64,000 nucleotides of DNA from Anaerosporobacter faecicola (GCF_012070565.1 NZ_JAAQRO010000022.1:124001-188000), one strand, 5' to 3'. Counted from the stretch's first letter, positions 17,591 through 26,804 are shown. Numbers and translations: made by a program. Notes: a model not told the origin generated them from the letters alone.

Positions 17591-19039
17591 ATGCGTAAGA
17601 AAATACTAGTTGTTGCAGGATCCGTATTACTTCTTTCCGTGATTGTTTATTCATCAATTACTTCTATGTCAAAATCCAAGGATCACACTAAGGATTATGA
17701 ATACTATTATAATGAGGATGAAACAGCTGAGAAAGAGAACACGAAGAGCACTAATTCCGTTCAAGCTCTTGCACATGACACAGACGGTTCTGCAACTCTC
17801 CATGTGGTTGCCAATGCTCCATTAGATACCAATCCAGAAAGTATTGGTGTGTTTGTCAACAAAGAATATTCTTTACCAGAAGACTATGTTCCTTCTGATC
17901 TAACAGAACCAAATGTAACTTTCAGTTTTGATTATGCTGACGAAAAAAGAATGCTTCGTAAAGAAGCAGCTATTGCACTTGAAAAATTATTCTCAGCAGC
18001 TTTAGATGATGGCTATACGATCTGTGGTGTATCTGGTTACCGTTCCTACGAAAGACAACATGCAATCTATAACCGCAATTTAAGAACCAAAGGTGAAGAT
18101 TATACTAACCGGTATTCTGCAAAACCAGGATTTAGTGAGCACCAAACAGGATTGTCCATTGATGTATCTGCATCATCAATTGGAAATCGACTTAGTGAAT
18201 CCTTCGGTAATACGGAGGAAGGGAAATGGCTTGCCAAACACGGTCATGAATACGGTTTTATTATCCGTTACCCACAAGAGAAAGCAGATATAACAGGTTA
18301 TGCATATGAACCGTGGCACATTCGTTATCTTGGCGTCGAACTTGCTACATATCTGTATGAAAACGACTTAACATTAGAAGAATATTATTCTTATGAACCA
18401 CCTGTTAAAACAGACGATGATGATACAAGTTATGATAATGCCATTGATGTAGATAATCCAGATGATATTATCAATGAACTTCCTAACCCAGAAAACTCTT
18501 CCGATTCAAACAAAGAGGAAACGACTAACAACGAAACTACAAGTAAAGATACACAAAATTCTGGTGAAAAAGATAGTTTGAAAGACAAGGATACTTCAAA
18601 GGATAAGGATACTTCAAAGGACAAGGATACTTCAAAGGACAAGGATACTTCAAAAGATAAGAATCCTTCAAAGGACAAGAATCCGTCAAAGGATAAGGAT
18701 CCGTCAAAAAATCCGTCGAATGATAAGGATACCTCCGACAAAGAGACCTCTAATGATAAAAATCCTTCATCGGATCAGAATATCAATTCAGATCCAACCA
18801 AACCAAATGACTCCAGTGACAACTCTTCCAATACGGATCACGTAACTGATTCTGATTCCAGTGAAACGGATGATAGCAATTCAACGGAAAACAATCACAC
18901 TGGCTCTGGTGAACTAACCAATGATGAAGGTTCTTCGGAAGGGGATACCTCTTCTAAAAACGAGGATGCAACGACACAAAGTTCTGAACCAATTATCATT
19001 GAGGATGACTTAGTTCTTGGTTTGATGTGGTTAATATAA
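17591..19039 (+). CDS. D-alanyl-D-alanine carboxypeptidase, M15B/VanY type
   Basis: 482 residues. It trims the terminal D-Ala from peptidoglycan stem peptides outside the membrane. The ATG at 17591 follows GGAAAGG. An N-terminal membrane anchor (residues 3-22) is followed by the zinc peptidase domain: SGYRSYERQ, His184 and Asp191 in SEHQTGLSIDVS, and Glu240 and His243 in EPWH. After about residue 265 a 200-residue low-complexity tail rich in Asp, Ser, Lys and Thr includes seven tandem six-residue repeats, then ends in an odd hydrophobic patch (LVLGLMWLI). The tail probably spans or binds the wall. Confidence 0.88.
   Translation: MRKKILVVAGSVLLLSVIVYSSITSMSKSKDHTKDYEYYYNEDETAEKENTKSTNSVQALAHDTDGSATLHVVANAPLDTNPESIGVFVNKEYSLPEDYVPSDLTEPNVTFSFDYADEKRMLRKEAAIALEKLFSAALDDGYTICGVSGYRSYERQHAIYNRNLRTKGEDYTNRYSAKPGFSEHQTGLSIDVSASSIGNRLSESFGNTEEGKWLAKHGHEYGFIIRYPQEKADITGYAYEPWHIRYLGVELATYLYENDLTLEEYYSYEPPVKTDDDDTSYDNAIDVDNPDDIINELPNPENSSDSNKEETTNNETTSKDTQNSGEKDSLKDKDTSKDKDTSKDKDTSKDKDTSKDKNPSKDKNPSKDKDPSKNPSNDKDTSDKETSNDKNPSSDQNINSDPTKPNDSSDNSSNTDHVTDSDSSETDDSNSTENNHTGSGELTNDEGSSEGDTSSKNEDATTQSSEPIIIEDDLVLGLMWLI
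18581..18706 (+). repeat. Seven 18-bp tandem repeats inside the carboxypeptidase gene
   Basis: Units close to AAGGACAAGGATACTTCA encode the repeated peptide KDKDTS/KDKNPS. Near-identical units at 18581-18670 suggest recent expansion by slippage. The antisense open frame across this region is an artefact of the repeat. Confidence 0.9.
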
Positions 19040-19193
19040 TAATTTTATGATATAATAAGAGTATTGTGAGTATATTAGATTATGCTTACATACTCTTATT
19101 TTATTGGTATCGTTCAGACAAATCTGTAAGTATTCAATATTCTTATGTATGTAAGCAAATGAAAAAAGTTGTACGAAAGGGATAGGGATTTAC

Positions 19194-19922
19194 ATGAAAA
19201 CATTATTTGTCGGTGTATTTTTACTCATATTTTTTATCTTAAGTATTCCACTACTGTTTATTGAATTTATTATTGGCAAGTTTAATAAACAACTAAAAGT
19301 ACGCAGTTCACAAAAAATAGTAGTAACTGCATTTAAAATGATACTAGCTGGTTGTGGTGTTAAAAAAACAGTTATTGGTTTAGAGAATATACCAAAAGAT
19401 ACACCTGTATTATATGTGTCCAATCATAGAAGTTATTTTGATATTTTAATTGGTTACACATCCGTTCCAACCTTAACTGGTTTTGTGGCAAAGAAAGAGA
19501 TGATCAAACTTCCATTTATCAGCAGTTGGATGAAAAATCTACATTGCTTGTTTCTTGATCGGGAGAATATTAAAGAAGGTATGAAAACCATATTAGAAGG
19601 CATAAGTCTAGTAAAAAATGGGCATTCTATCTTTATCGCTCCAGAAGGAACCAGAAATCACGAGAAAGAAATGCTTCCATTCAAAGAAGGTAGTTTTAAA
19701 ATTGCGGAAAAATCAGGTTGTCCAATTATTCCTGTTTCCATGAATAATACAGATAATCTATTTGAAAACCATCTACCATGGATACGAAAAGGTCATGTTA
19801 TTATTGAATTCGGGGAACCAATCTATGTCAAAGATCTTCCACAAGATGTTCGCAGACATCTTGCACCATATGTTCAAGGAATCATCAAAGATACACTTGA
19901 AAAAAATGAAGCCTTGATCTAA
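19194..19922 (+). CDS. plsC: 1-acyl-sn-glycerol-3-phosphate acyltransferase
   Basis: 242 residues. It transfers an acyl chain to lysophosphatidic acid, giving phosphatidic acid at the inner membrane face. An N-terminal hydrophobic segment (residues 5-25) anchors it. The HX4D catalytic motif is NHRSYFD near residue 78, and the substrate motif PEGTRNHEKE lies near 148. The GGGAT-rich site before the ATG supports the start. It is a stand-alone gene between two cell-envelope genes. Confidence 0.9.
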   Translation: MKTLFVGVFLLIFFILSIPLLFIEFIIGKFNKQLKVRSSQKIVVTAFKMILAGCGVKKTVIGLENIPKDTPVLYVSNHRSYFDILIGYTSVPTLTGFVAKKEMIKLPFISSWMKNLHCLFLDRENIKEGMKTILEGISLVKNGHSIFIAPEGTRNHEKEMLPFKEGSFKIAEKSGCPIIPVSMNNTDNLFENHLPWIRKGHVIIEFGEPIYVKDLPQDVRRHLAPYVQGIIKDTLEKNEALI

Positions 19923-20116
19923 TTTCCTTTGTGGAAGATAATCTGTTCGCTTTAATGAAATCTTTAAATTTCCTTATGGAATTAAATAAACGCTATTTTC
20001 ATTTATATAAAATAATGCTATAATAGGTTCGTATGGCTTATGTCATATGAGAAATATTGCAACACAATATGCAAATACAAGCTTAATACTAGAAAACAAA
20101 GAAGGGGGTACATAAA

Positions 20117-20572
20117 ATGCCAACATGGAGTATTGTATTGCTAATCGTACTGGCTGTTATCGTTGTAGCTTTGGTAGTACTTTATATATTCGGAAGCAAG
20201 ATGCAGAAAAAACAAGAGGTATCTCAAGCACAGATGCAAGCAGGTGCACAGACAGTCTCTTTATTAGTAATAGACAAGAAACGTATGAAACTGAAAGAAG
20301 CTGGTCTTCCTAAGATCGTTATTGATCAAACACCTAAGTATCTAAGAGGTTCTAAGGTACCAATCGTGAAAGCCAAAATTGGTCCAAAGATTATGCCATT
20401 GATCTGTGATGAAAAAATCTTCGATCTTGTTCCAGTAAAAAAAGAAGTGAAAGCCGTTATGAACGGTATCTATATCATGGAAGTAAAAGGACTTAGAGGT
20501 TCTCTTGACACAAAACAAGAGAAAGTCGGATTCTTTAAGAAAATGAAGAATAAAGTCACTAAAAATAAATAA
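20117..20572 (+). CDS. Small membrane-anchored protein of unknown function
   Basis: 151 residues with one N-terminal transmembrane helix (residues 5-27) and a basic cytoplasmic domain. It begins after a strong GAAGGGGG site. The conserved-looking core is LLVIDKKRMKLKEAGLPKIV...TPKYLRGSKVPIVKAKIGPKIMPLICDEKIFDLVPVKKEVKAVMNGIYI, and the tail is lysine-rich. I cannot assign a function. A TGCTATAAT extended -10 lies about 90 bases upstream and a good terminator follows. Confidence 0.7.
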   Translation: MPTWSIVLLIVLAVIVVALVVLYIFGSKMQKKQEVSQAQMQAGAQTVSLLVIDKKRMKLKEAGLPKIVIDQTPKYLRGSKVPIVKAKIGPKIMPLICDEKIFDLVPVKKEVKAVMNGIYIMEVKGLRGSLDTKQEKVGFFKKMKNKVTKNK

Positions 20573-20584
20573 AATAATACAATT

Positions 20585-20638
20585 AAAGCATCTGTACAAC
20601 ATATGTTATTTTATAACGACATGTTGTGCAGATGCTTT
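20585..20638. terminator. Bidirectional terminator
   Basis: Eighteen-base arms (one G-U pair), 20585-20602 with 20621-20638, have T-runs on both sides. It serves the converging gene at 20117 and the gene ending at 20653. Confidence 0.85.
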
Positions 20639-20652
20639 ATTATTCTTTTGCT

Positions 20653-21093
20653 TTATATCTCTGCGTTTATCTCTTTCTTCGCAGCAATACGTACTGTTAT
20701 TTTACAATCGGATACATGGGAATAGTTGACTTCTAATCCATACTCGATATACAGTTCAATTTCTTCTTCTTTCTCTTTACACGCAATCTTCGTGGTATCT
20801 ATTCCAATTAACAAACTACCAAATGGCGTGTTATAATATGTCAGATTCTTTTTATTCGTTTCAAACACCATATGCACATTACTTGCACCTGATTTTAAGA
20901 TCTCAACGGAATCTTTACCAATCTTGATTCGGTTCTTACATACTTCCTTCGTATCATCTAGAATTTCATCATATAAGATATAGTGTTTTTCATTCTTTAA
21001 GAAATACTGACCTGTTGTGATCACTTCAATGGGTTCTTCACTATCAATTTCAAACTGAAGACCCGCAATTGTCACCAAAACATCCTTCGTCAT
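20653..21093 (-). CDS. DUF1934 (YwiB-like) beta-barrel protein
   Basis: 146 residues, probably a lipocalin-like barrel by family resemblance: the KNEKHYILYDE...KNRIKIGKDSVEILKSG...YYNTPFG order is typical of DUF1934. The biochemical role is unknown. It lies 34 bases downstream of the glutamate racemase gene on the same strand and is probably the last gene of the ddl-murI transcript. A GAAAGGAA site lies ahead of the ATG. Confidence 0.8.
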   Translation of the reverse strand: MTKDVLVTIAGLQFEIDSEEPIEVITTGQYFLKNEKHYILYDEILDDTKEVCKNRIKIGKDSVEILKSGASNVHMVFETNKKNLTYYNTPFGSLLIGIDTTKIACKEKEEEIELYIEYGLEVNYSHVSDCKITVRIAAKKEINAEI

Positions 21094-21127
21094 CGTTTGC
21101 GTATTCCTTTCACGGCTTTTCTATGTT

Positions 21128-21940
21128 CTAATATTGTTCAATATTAATATCCTTGGTTTCTTCCACATCACAAGGTAATATTGTATTTGCAAACATTTTG
21201 AACTTCTCTGCTCCATCACTAACAAAAAACTTATGATCCGTAACCGTATGGGTACGATCACAAGATATATCGTACTTGTCAAGCATCCGTTTTAGAGATT
21301 TTGCAGTCTCAAAAGCAGGATTCACCAGAGTCACCTCATCTCCAGCTACCTTTTGTAAGGTATCACGAATCAAAGGATAATGGGTGCAGCCAAGTACTAA
21401 TGTATCAATTTCTTCTTTCTTTAATGGTTTTAGATAACGGCTAGCAATCTCTACTGTAACACTGTCATCTAACAATCCCTCCTCTACCAAAGGAACGAAA
21501 AGTGGACAGGCTTTTCCGTATACCTGTACTTCTGGATTTGTTTGACTTAAAAATGTTTCATATATTCCACTATGAATGGTTGCTTCCGTTGCAATAATAC
21601 CAATCTTCCCATTTTTCGTAGTAGTTGCAGCGGCTTTCGCACCAGGCTTTACAACGCCAATTACGGGAATATCACTCTCTTCTTTAACAGTATCAAAAGC
21701 AAGTGCACATGCGGTGTTACACGCAATAACAATCGCTTTTACTTCTTTCGTCTGCAAGAATTTTACAATCTGTCTTGCATAGGTAATAACAGTCTCTTTC
21801 GATTTACTACCATATGGAACACGAGCTGTATCACCAAAGTAGACAATTCTTTCATTGGGTAACTGCTTCATTATTTCACGTACTACTGTTAAACCACCTA
21901 CGCCAGAATCAAAAACGCCGATTGGAGCATTCTTATCCAT
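21128..21940 (-). CDS. murI: Glutamate racemase
   Basis: 270 residues. It interconverts L- and D-glutamate to supply D-Glu for peptidoglycan. FDSGVGGLTV is the N-terminal hallmark; the catalytic cysteines are in ACNTACA (near 75) and LGCTHYPL (near 186). It starts 11 bases after ddl with GGAGGAT, so the two wall-precursor genes are translated together. Confidence 0.95.
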   Translation of the reverse strand: MDKNAPIGVFDSGVGGLTVVREIMKQLPNERIVYFGDTARVPYGSKSKETVITYARQIVKFLQTKEVKAIVIACNTACALAFDTVKEESDIPVIGVVKPGAKAAATTTKNGKIGIIATEATIHSGIYETFLSQTNPEVQVYGKACPLFVPLVEEGLLDDSVTVEIASRYLKPLKKEEIDTLVLGCTHYPLIRDTLQKVAGDEVTLVNPAFETAKSLKRMLDKYDISCDRTHTVTDHKFFVSDGAEKFKMFANTILPCDVEETKDINIEQY

Positions 21941-21951
21941 GACTAATCCTC

Positions 21952-23013
21952 CTACTCACCTTTTCTTACATAAGCAGACTGAATAATCTTTTCAACCAAT
22001 GTTTTTTTACTGATTCCCTTTGCTTCCCAAAGCATAGGATACATACTAATGCTTGTAAATCCAGGAAGGGTGTTAATTTCATTGAAAACTACATCATTGG
22101 TTTCATTCTCTACGAAGAAATCCACTCTAGATAAGCCATATCCATCTACTGCTTTAAAGATACGAACTGCAGATTCCCTAACCTTCTCTTCTACCTCTTT
22201 TGGAAGATCTGGAGAGATTACCGTTCTAGATTCTGCATTATTGTATTTGGCATCATAATCATAGAAATCTGCTGCAGCAAGGATTTCCCCAACACCAGAT
22301 GCTTTTGGCTCACTTCCACCTAATATTGCACACTCGATCTCTCTACCAACGATATTTTCTTCCACAAGTACTTTGCGGTCATGTTTCATTGCCAATTCTA
22401 ATCCAACAATCAATTCTTCTCTATTATGCGCTTTGGAAACACCTTGGGAAGAACCAGCATTGGAAGGTTTGATGAATACGGGATATGCTAAAGTAGCCTC
22501 TACTTTGGCTACTACTTCCGATACGTCTTTCATATCACTCTTCAAAACCGCTACATACTTAGCTTGACGTATTTGTAAGGCATCCACGATAATCTTTGTA
22601 TATAATTTATCCATAGAAACACTTGATGCAAGCACACCGCAACCAACATATGGGATTCCTGCTAATTCAAACAATCCCTGAATGGTTCCATCTTCTCCAT
22701 TTAATCCATGAAGAACTGGAAAAGCTACATCAATGGTAATCTTCTCTACTTTATCGTCCTTTAAAACAAGAATGCCTTTATGTGAAGCATCTGGGGAAAT
22801 AACTGCTGACGTTTTGCTGTTATACCATTCACCAGATGTAATCTGTTTTGTAGAATCTACTTTTAACCATTTTCCCTCTTTTGTTATTCCTAATAATATA
22901 AGATTATAGGCATCTGTATCGATGTTCTCAATTACGGTAACAGCCGATACACAAGATACTTCATGTTCTGAGGATTTTCCGCCAAATATTACTGCTATGT
23001 TTTTCTTAGTCAT
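21952..23013 (-). CDS. ddl: D-alanine-D-alanine ligase
   Basis: 353 residues. This ATP-grasp enzyme makes the D-Ala-D-Ala dipeptide for peptidoglycan. Visible landmarks are IFGGKSSEHEVSC at the N-terminus, HGLNGEDGTIQGLFE near 98, KPSNAGSSQGVSK near 178, and the metal-binding EINTLPGFTSISMYP near 312. AAGGGATAAGG precedes the ATG. It pairs with murI downstream. The stop-proximal Tyr at Ser-Met-Tyr-Pro is normal for D-Ala-D-Ala rather than D-Ala-D-Lac ligases, though specificity was not tested. Confidence 0.95.
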   Translation of the reverse strand: MTKKNIAVIFGGKSSEHEVSCVSAVTVIENIDTDAYNLILLGITKEGKWLKVDSTKQITSGEWYNSKTSAVISPDASHKGILVLKDDKVEKITIDVAFPVLHGLNGEDGTIQGLFELAGIPYVGCGVLASSVSMDKLYTKIIVDALQIRQAKYVAVLKSDMKDVSEVVAKVEATLAYPVFIKPSNAGSSQGVSKAHNREELIVGLELAMKHDRKVLVEENIVGREIECAILGGSEPKASGVGEILAAADFYDYDAKYNNAESRTVISPDLPKEVEEKVRESAVRIFKAVDGYGLSRVDFFVENETNDVVFNEINTLPGFTSISMYPMLWEAKGISKKTLVEKIIQSAYVRKGE

Positions 23014-23138
23014 ATGCCTTATCCCTTCTCTTTTCCACTTATTAAATTATGACAGATGATTTATTCATTGCTCGCTCTGTCAACGAGTCACACTACACAT
23101 AGTATTATACACTATAATTATACAGATATATAGTAGTT

Positions 23139-23783
23139 CTATTCGTTTATATGAAAAATATCTTGGATTACTTCTACAATTTTAAATCGATATGTTACCT
23201 CCGTTGATGAATCAGCAAATAAAGATCCATATTCCTTTGGTTCTAACAATTCTTTTAACTGCTCCTTGGAGTCGTCGGGAACAATGGAGTACGTTTGATC
23301 AACAAAGCATAACGGAGGATACATCACACACCACCAATTCTTTCCATCTGCTTCTCCAATTTGAATTCGCAGAGCATCATAATATCCTGCTGGGAATGTT
23401 AGATCCTTATATACCTTTGTTGGGAACATACAATTTGTCAACGAGACTGTAACATCATACGTATATCCTTCTTCCCGAATGACTTGTAACGCTGTCTTTC
23501 GAATAGCTTCCTTATTCTTGTTAATTAATTCCTCTGCTTCTTTCTTATCTTTGGCTCCTGCAAATACCTCTTCATACGCTACCACAATGGCATCTTTTAC
23601 CTTTAGCTTCAAAGCCTGGTCCTCTGGAGCATCACTATTTGCAAGTACATGTAGTCGAATAATCTTTTTAGCGATTCCTTCAGTTATTTCTTTTGCACTT
23701 GTTGTATGTATGGAGAAATCTACAATACAGTAAACAATATAACACATCATTATAACTATACAATATTTCTTACCTTTACTCAT
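23139..23783 (-). CDS. spoIIR: Stage II sporulation protein R
   Basis: 214 residues with an N-terminal membrane/signal segment. It is the forespore-made signalling protein that triggers SpoIIGA processing of pro-sigma-E in the mother cell. The typical features are IIRLHVLANSDAPEDQALKLKVKD near 45, the Cys-containing VSLTNCMFPTKVY, and the WWCVMYPPLCF motif near 155. It starts after AGGAGG. It is strong evidence that the host forms endospores. Confidence 0.93.
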   Translation of the reverse strand: MSKGKKYCIVIMMCYIVYCIVDFSIHTTSAKEITEGIAKKIIRLHVLANSDAPEDQALKLKVKDAIVVAYEEVFAGAKDKKEAEELINKNKEAIRKTALQVIREEGYTYDVTVSLTNCMFPTKVYKDLTFPAGYYDALRIQIGEADGKNWWCVMYPPLCFVDQTYSIVPDDSKEQLKELLEPKEYGSLFADSSTEVTYRFKIVEVIQDIFHINE

Positions 23784-23911
23784 CTTGGTACCTCCTATAT
23801 ATTACTTTATAGAAGTAGTATTCCCGTTCAAAAAATAGATATACATATTTTACCAATCAAAGGTATTTTTATTAATTTATGTGTTCCATTCGTTATTCAC
23901 GACTTGTACCT

Positions 23912-24589
23912 TTATTCTTCCTCCACACCACTAATGCTCTTACTAATAGATACTGCCTGATTAATGATATGGTCCTTGATGTTCTTCTTTGCAAGTTCAA
24001 CATTTGATTCTAATATATTCTTAGCAATCATATCATGTTCTTCTACTAATTTCTCATATACTGCTTGATCCTTTAGATACTCAACACGGTAACGATACAT
24101 TTGTTCTCTTAGATTATTCAATAACTGAATTAATCTTCCGTTTCCTGTTGCTTCGAAAATCAACATATGGAATTTTTCGTCCATTTCTGCAATTTCCGTA
24201 AGATCTTTATTACGAATTACATTCTTGAACTGTTCTAATGTAATCTTCAGTTGTTCAATCTGCTCCTCTGTAATCTTATTGCATGCTAATTCAACCGCTA
24301 GTTCTTCTAATGCACACCGTACCTCTAATACATCATTGAGATCCTTTTCCGTAATCTTAGCAACCTCTGCGCCTTTTCTAGGAACCATGATTACTAAACC
24401 TTCCAACTCAAGCTTTCTTATCGCTTCACGAATTGGAGTTCTGCTCACCCCCAAACGTTCTGCTAATTGGATCTCCATCAAACGTTCCCCTGGTTCTAAT
24501 TCTCCTTTTAAGATTGCTTGTCTTAATGTATTGAATACCACATCACGAAGTGGCAGATATTCATTCATCGTTACTTTAAGGTCATTCAT
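23912..24589 (-). CDS. GntR-family regulator, FadR/FCD subfamily
   Basis: 225 residues. The winged helix (LRDVVFNTLRQAILKGELEPGERL; RLGVSRTPIREAIRKLELEGLV) is followed by an all-helical FCD ligand domain with metal-binding-type residues (ALEELAVELA; DEKFHMLI; EHDMIAKNI). Ligands in this family are usually small carboxylic acids. It starts 6 bases after ispE with GGGGGT, so the two are co-transcribed. No catabolic gene is adjacent, so its target is unknown. Confidence 0.88.
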   Translation of the reverse strand: MNDLKVTMNEYLPLRDVVFNTLRQAILKGELEPGERLMEIQLAERLGVSRTPIREAIRKLELEGLVIMVPRKGAEVAKITEKDLNDVLEVRCALEELAVELACNKITEEQIEQLKITLEQFKNVIRNKDLTEIAEMDEKFHMLIFEATGNGRLIQLLNNLREQMYRYRVEYLKDQAVYEKLVEEHDMIAKNILESNVELAKKNIKDHIINQAVSISKSISGVEEE

Positions 24590-24594
24590 CTGCT

Positions 24595-25470
24595 TTACCC
24601 CCTTCTTCGATTAAACACATCCGTCAAATAGATTTGTTTTGCTTTTCCTTGTACTTTTAATTGATAAAATGCTTTCTTGGCGAGTTCAAGATCCTGAAAT
24701 ACTCCAAAAACAGTTGGTCCACTTCCACTCATTAACGCATTCATTGCACCATATGATAAGAGTGTATCTTTAATTTCTTGAATAACCGGATAGCGTTCTA
24801 TCGTTACTTCTTCAAGAACATTACACAAACGCTCTGTTATTCCAACAAGATTTCTTGTCTGAATCGCTTCCATAATTCCATCAATATCTGGATGTTTCGT
24901 CTGTTCATCTAATTTTAGATTCTCATAAACATACTTTGTAGAAACATTGATTGGTGGTTTCGCTATGATAATATAAGCGCGAGGCATTGGGGCTAATGGA
25001 GTCAAAACCTCTCCTATTCCTTCTGATAATGCCGTTCCGCCTAAGATACAATACGGAATATCTGCTCCTAAGGTAACTGCTCGTTTCATCAAATCTGCTT
25101 TCGTCAATTTTAGATGGAACAAACGATTCATCCCAATTAATGCAGCTGCAGCATCAGAACTCCCACCTGCCAATCCTGCTGCAACAGGAATATGTTTTTG
25201 AAGTTCAACGTACACGCCTTGTTTTATATGAAATTCTTCTCGTAGCAACTGAATTGCCTTGTATACTAAATTATTTTCATTGGTTGGTAAATATGCGAGA
25301 TTGGTTTTGAGTATAATTTCATCTTTCCCAATTCTCTTCATATTAAGTTTGTCGTACAAACGTATGGTTTGCATGATCATACGCACATCATGGTAACCAT
25401 CTGGACGTTTTCCCAGGACATCGAGTCCTATATTAATCTTTGCGTATGCTTTTAACATAATGGTATTCAT
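24595..25470 (-). CDS. ispE: 4-diphosphocytidyl-2-C-methyl-D-erythritol kinase
   Basis: 291 residues of a GHMP kinase in the MEP isoprenoid pathway; it phosphorylates CDP-methylerythritol. The ATG ending at 25470 follows AGGAG; the frame runs further upstream but lacks such a site. Landmarks are AKINIGLDVLGKRPDGYHDV, the glycine-rich ATP loop PVAAGLAGGSSDAAA near 97 and MSGSGPTVFGVF near 250. A sigma-A promoter sits about 90 bases upstream. It forms an operon with the FadR-like regulator. Confidence 0.94.
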   Translation of the reverse strand: MNTIMLKAYAKINIGLDVLGKRPDGYHDVRMIMQTIRLYDKLNMKRIGKDEIILKTNLAYLPTNENNLVYKAIQLLREEFHIKQGVYVELQKHIPVAAGLAGGSSDAAAALIGMNRLFHLKLTKADLMKRAVTLGADIPYCILGGTALSEGIGEVLTPLAPMPRAYIIIAKPPINVSTKYVYENLKLDEQTKHPDIDGIMEAIQTRNLVGITERLCNVLEEVTIERYPVIQEIKDTLLSYGAMNALMSGSGPTVFGVFQDLELAKKAFYQLKVQGKAKQIYLTDVFNRRRG

Positions 25471-25558
25471 ATCTACTCCTATGCCTTTCATTGCGTGTCC
25501 ACATGCTACAGAATTTACATGTAGCCTTCTACTATCTTTTGTATGTTGTATACATAAT

Positions 25559-25587
25559 ATTATACACATCACCCTATGAAATTGCAA
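25559..25587 (-). promoter_or_regulatory. Promoter of ispE operon
   Basis: TTGCAA (25582-25587), a 17-base spacer and TATAAT (25559-25564) on the minus strand. Confidence 0.7.
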
Positions 25588-25603
25588 GATAGTTCCCAAT
25601 CCC

Positions 25604-25646
25604 TAGCGTTTACCACACGGTATCACCGTTAGTGTTTAAACGCCTA
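25604..25646. repeat. Palindrome upstream of the ispE promoter
   Basis: GCGTTTA/TAAACGC outer arms and ACGGT/ACCGT inner arms form an imperfect 43-base palindrome just upstream of the -35. It could be an operator or an RNA hairpin. Confidence 0.45.
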
Positions 25647-25692
25647 TGGAAATGTGTATATTTTTCTTATGTCGATGTTTCTAGCTTTCATC

Positions 25693-25741
25693 AAAAAAGT
25701 GCAACTGTTTGACGAGCTTGCGAGGAGTTTTGCACTTTTTT
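25693..25741. terminator. Orphan terminator-like hairpin in a divergent gap
   Basis: Perfect 12-base arms AAAAAAGTGCAA and TTGCACTTTTTT with a 25-base loop lie between two genes that both point away from it. No flanking gene needs it. The remainder of 25742-26083 shows nothing beyond AT-rich sequence and the ribosome site of the next gene. Confidence 0.6.
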
Positions 25742-26083
25742 AGGCCAGCATTTGAACTGCGAAGTTTGAGTTAGTTATATAAGATTCCTACATATTGGTT
25801 AACTATTTCCTCATACTGTCGATATATAAAATAGAACAAATTGACTATATGAACTTCTGTTTTTCCCTATATAACCTAGTCTCTCTTCATTCCATATATT
25901 TATACGGCTTGTTTTCAAGCTAATATAGTACGATATATAGGAAACTCTTAATGAAAACTGTGGAGTTGCTTTGTACAAGCAAGAAATTGTTTATACAAGC
26001 AGGGACTACATGATTCTAATAGACACAAGGTTATCAATATGAATGAAAAACAGCGTACACAACACCATCAAGGAGGAATAATT

Positions 26084-26722
26084 ATGAGTGTAAACGGAAT
26101 TACAACATCATCACAAGCCTATACAGCTGCAAGCTCTACTGCTGCTTCGACTTCAGCAACCAATAAAAAGGCAACAGAAAACAAGACCAATGCAAAAGAT
26201 ACTGCTGCTGTATATGAGAAATCATCAAAGACAAATTCATCAACATACACAACCAACACTGATTTGGTTGACAAATTAAAAGCAGAAGCAGAACAACATA
26301 CCATGCAGCTTCGTTCCCTTGTAGAAAAGCTTTTGCTAAAACAAGGTAGCAGCTACTCCATTGCTAATGACGAGGATATGTATCAGTTATTGAGAGAAGG
26401 AAAAGTAAATGTGGATGCACAGACCGCTGCCCAGGCTAAAAAAGATATTGCTGAAGATGGCTATTGGGGTGTAGAACAAACCTCCGATCGAATTCTTTCC
26501 TTTGCCAAAGCCTTATCCGGTAGCGATCCAGATAAAGCCGATGAGATGATCAATGCCTTTGTTAAAGGATTCAAAGCAGCAACGAAAAGTTGGGGTGGTG
26601 AATTACCAGATATTTGCCAACGTACTTACGACGCAACTATAGAGAAATTAAACAATTGGAAAAATGGTACAAAAGACAGCACAGCAACCTCTGATTCCGA
26701 TACCACAACCAATACAAAGTAA
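26084..26722 (+). CDS. Conserved-looking protein of unknown function, possible DUF5610-type C-terminus
   Basis: 212 residues. The ATG at 26084 follows AAGGAGG; an upstream in-frame ATG has no such site. The first 75 residues are low-complexity Ser/Thr/Ala/Lys, without a signal peptide. The ordered C-terminal part (TSDRILSFAKALSGSDPDKADEMI, then GFKAATKSWGGELPDICQRTYDATIEKL) resembles the DUF5610 pattern from memory. Function is unknown. A long terminator follows and faces sipL. Confidence 0.65.
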   Translation: MSVNGITTSSQAYTAASSTAASTSATNKKATENKTNAKDTAAVYEKSSKTNSSTYTTNTDLVDKLKAEAEQHTMQLRSLVEKLLLKQGSSYSIANDEDMYQLLREGKVNVDAQTAAQAKKDIAEDGYWGVEQTSDRILSFAKALSGSDPDKADEMINAFVKGFKAATKSWGGELPDICQRTYDATIEKLNNWKNGTKDSTATSDSDTTTNTK

Positions 26723-26748
26723 TCACAAATACTTATTACCAATTTATA

Positions 26749-26797
26749 TAAGGACCTCTATTTTGCTTACAGCGCAAATAGAAGTCCTTATTTTTTC
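26749..26797. terminator. Bidirectional terminator
   Basis: TAAGGACcTCTATTT pairs with AAATAGAaGTCCTTA, followed by TTTTTT on the plus strand. It separates the convergent genes at 26084 and 26805. Confidence 0.85.
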
Positions 26798-26804
26798 ACT
26801 GAAA

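Noticed and set aside
18581-18706. Tandem repeats considered as a CRISPR array
   Set aside because: Units are contiguous 18-base coding repeats without spacers, inside a gene. No CRISPR array or cas gene is present in the window.
18430-18741. 103-residue minus-strand frame rich in LSFEVS repeats
   Set aside because: It is the complement of the 18-base tandem repeat in the carboxypeptidase gene.
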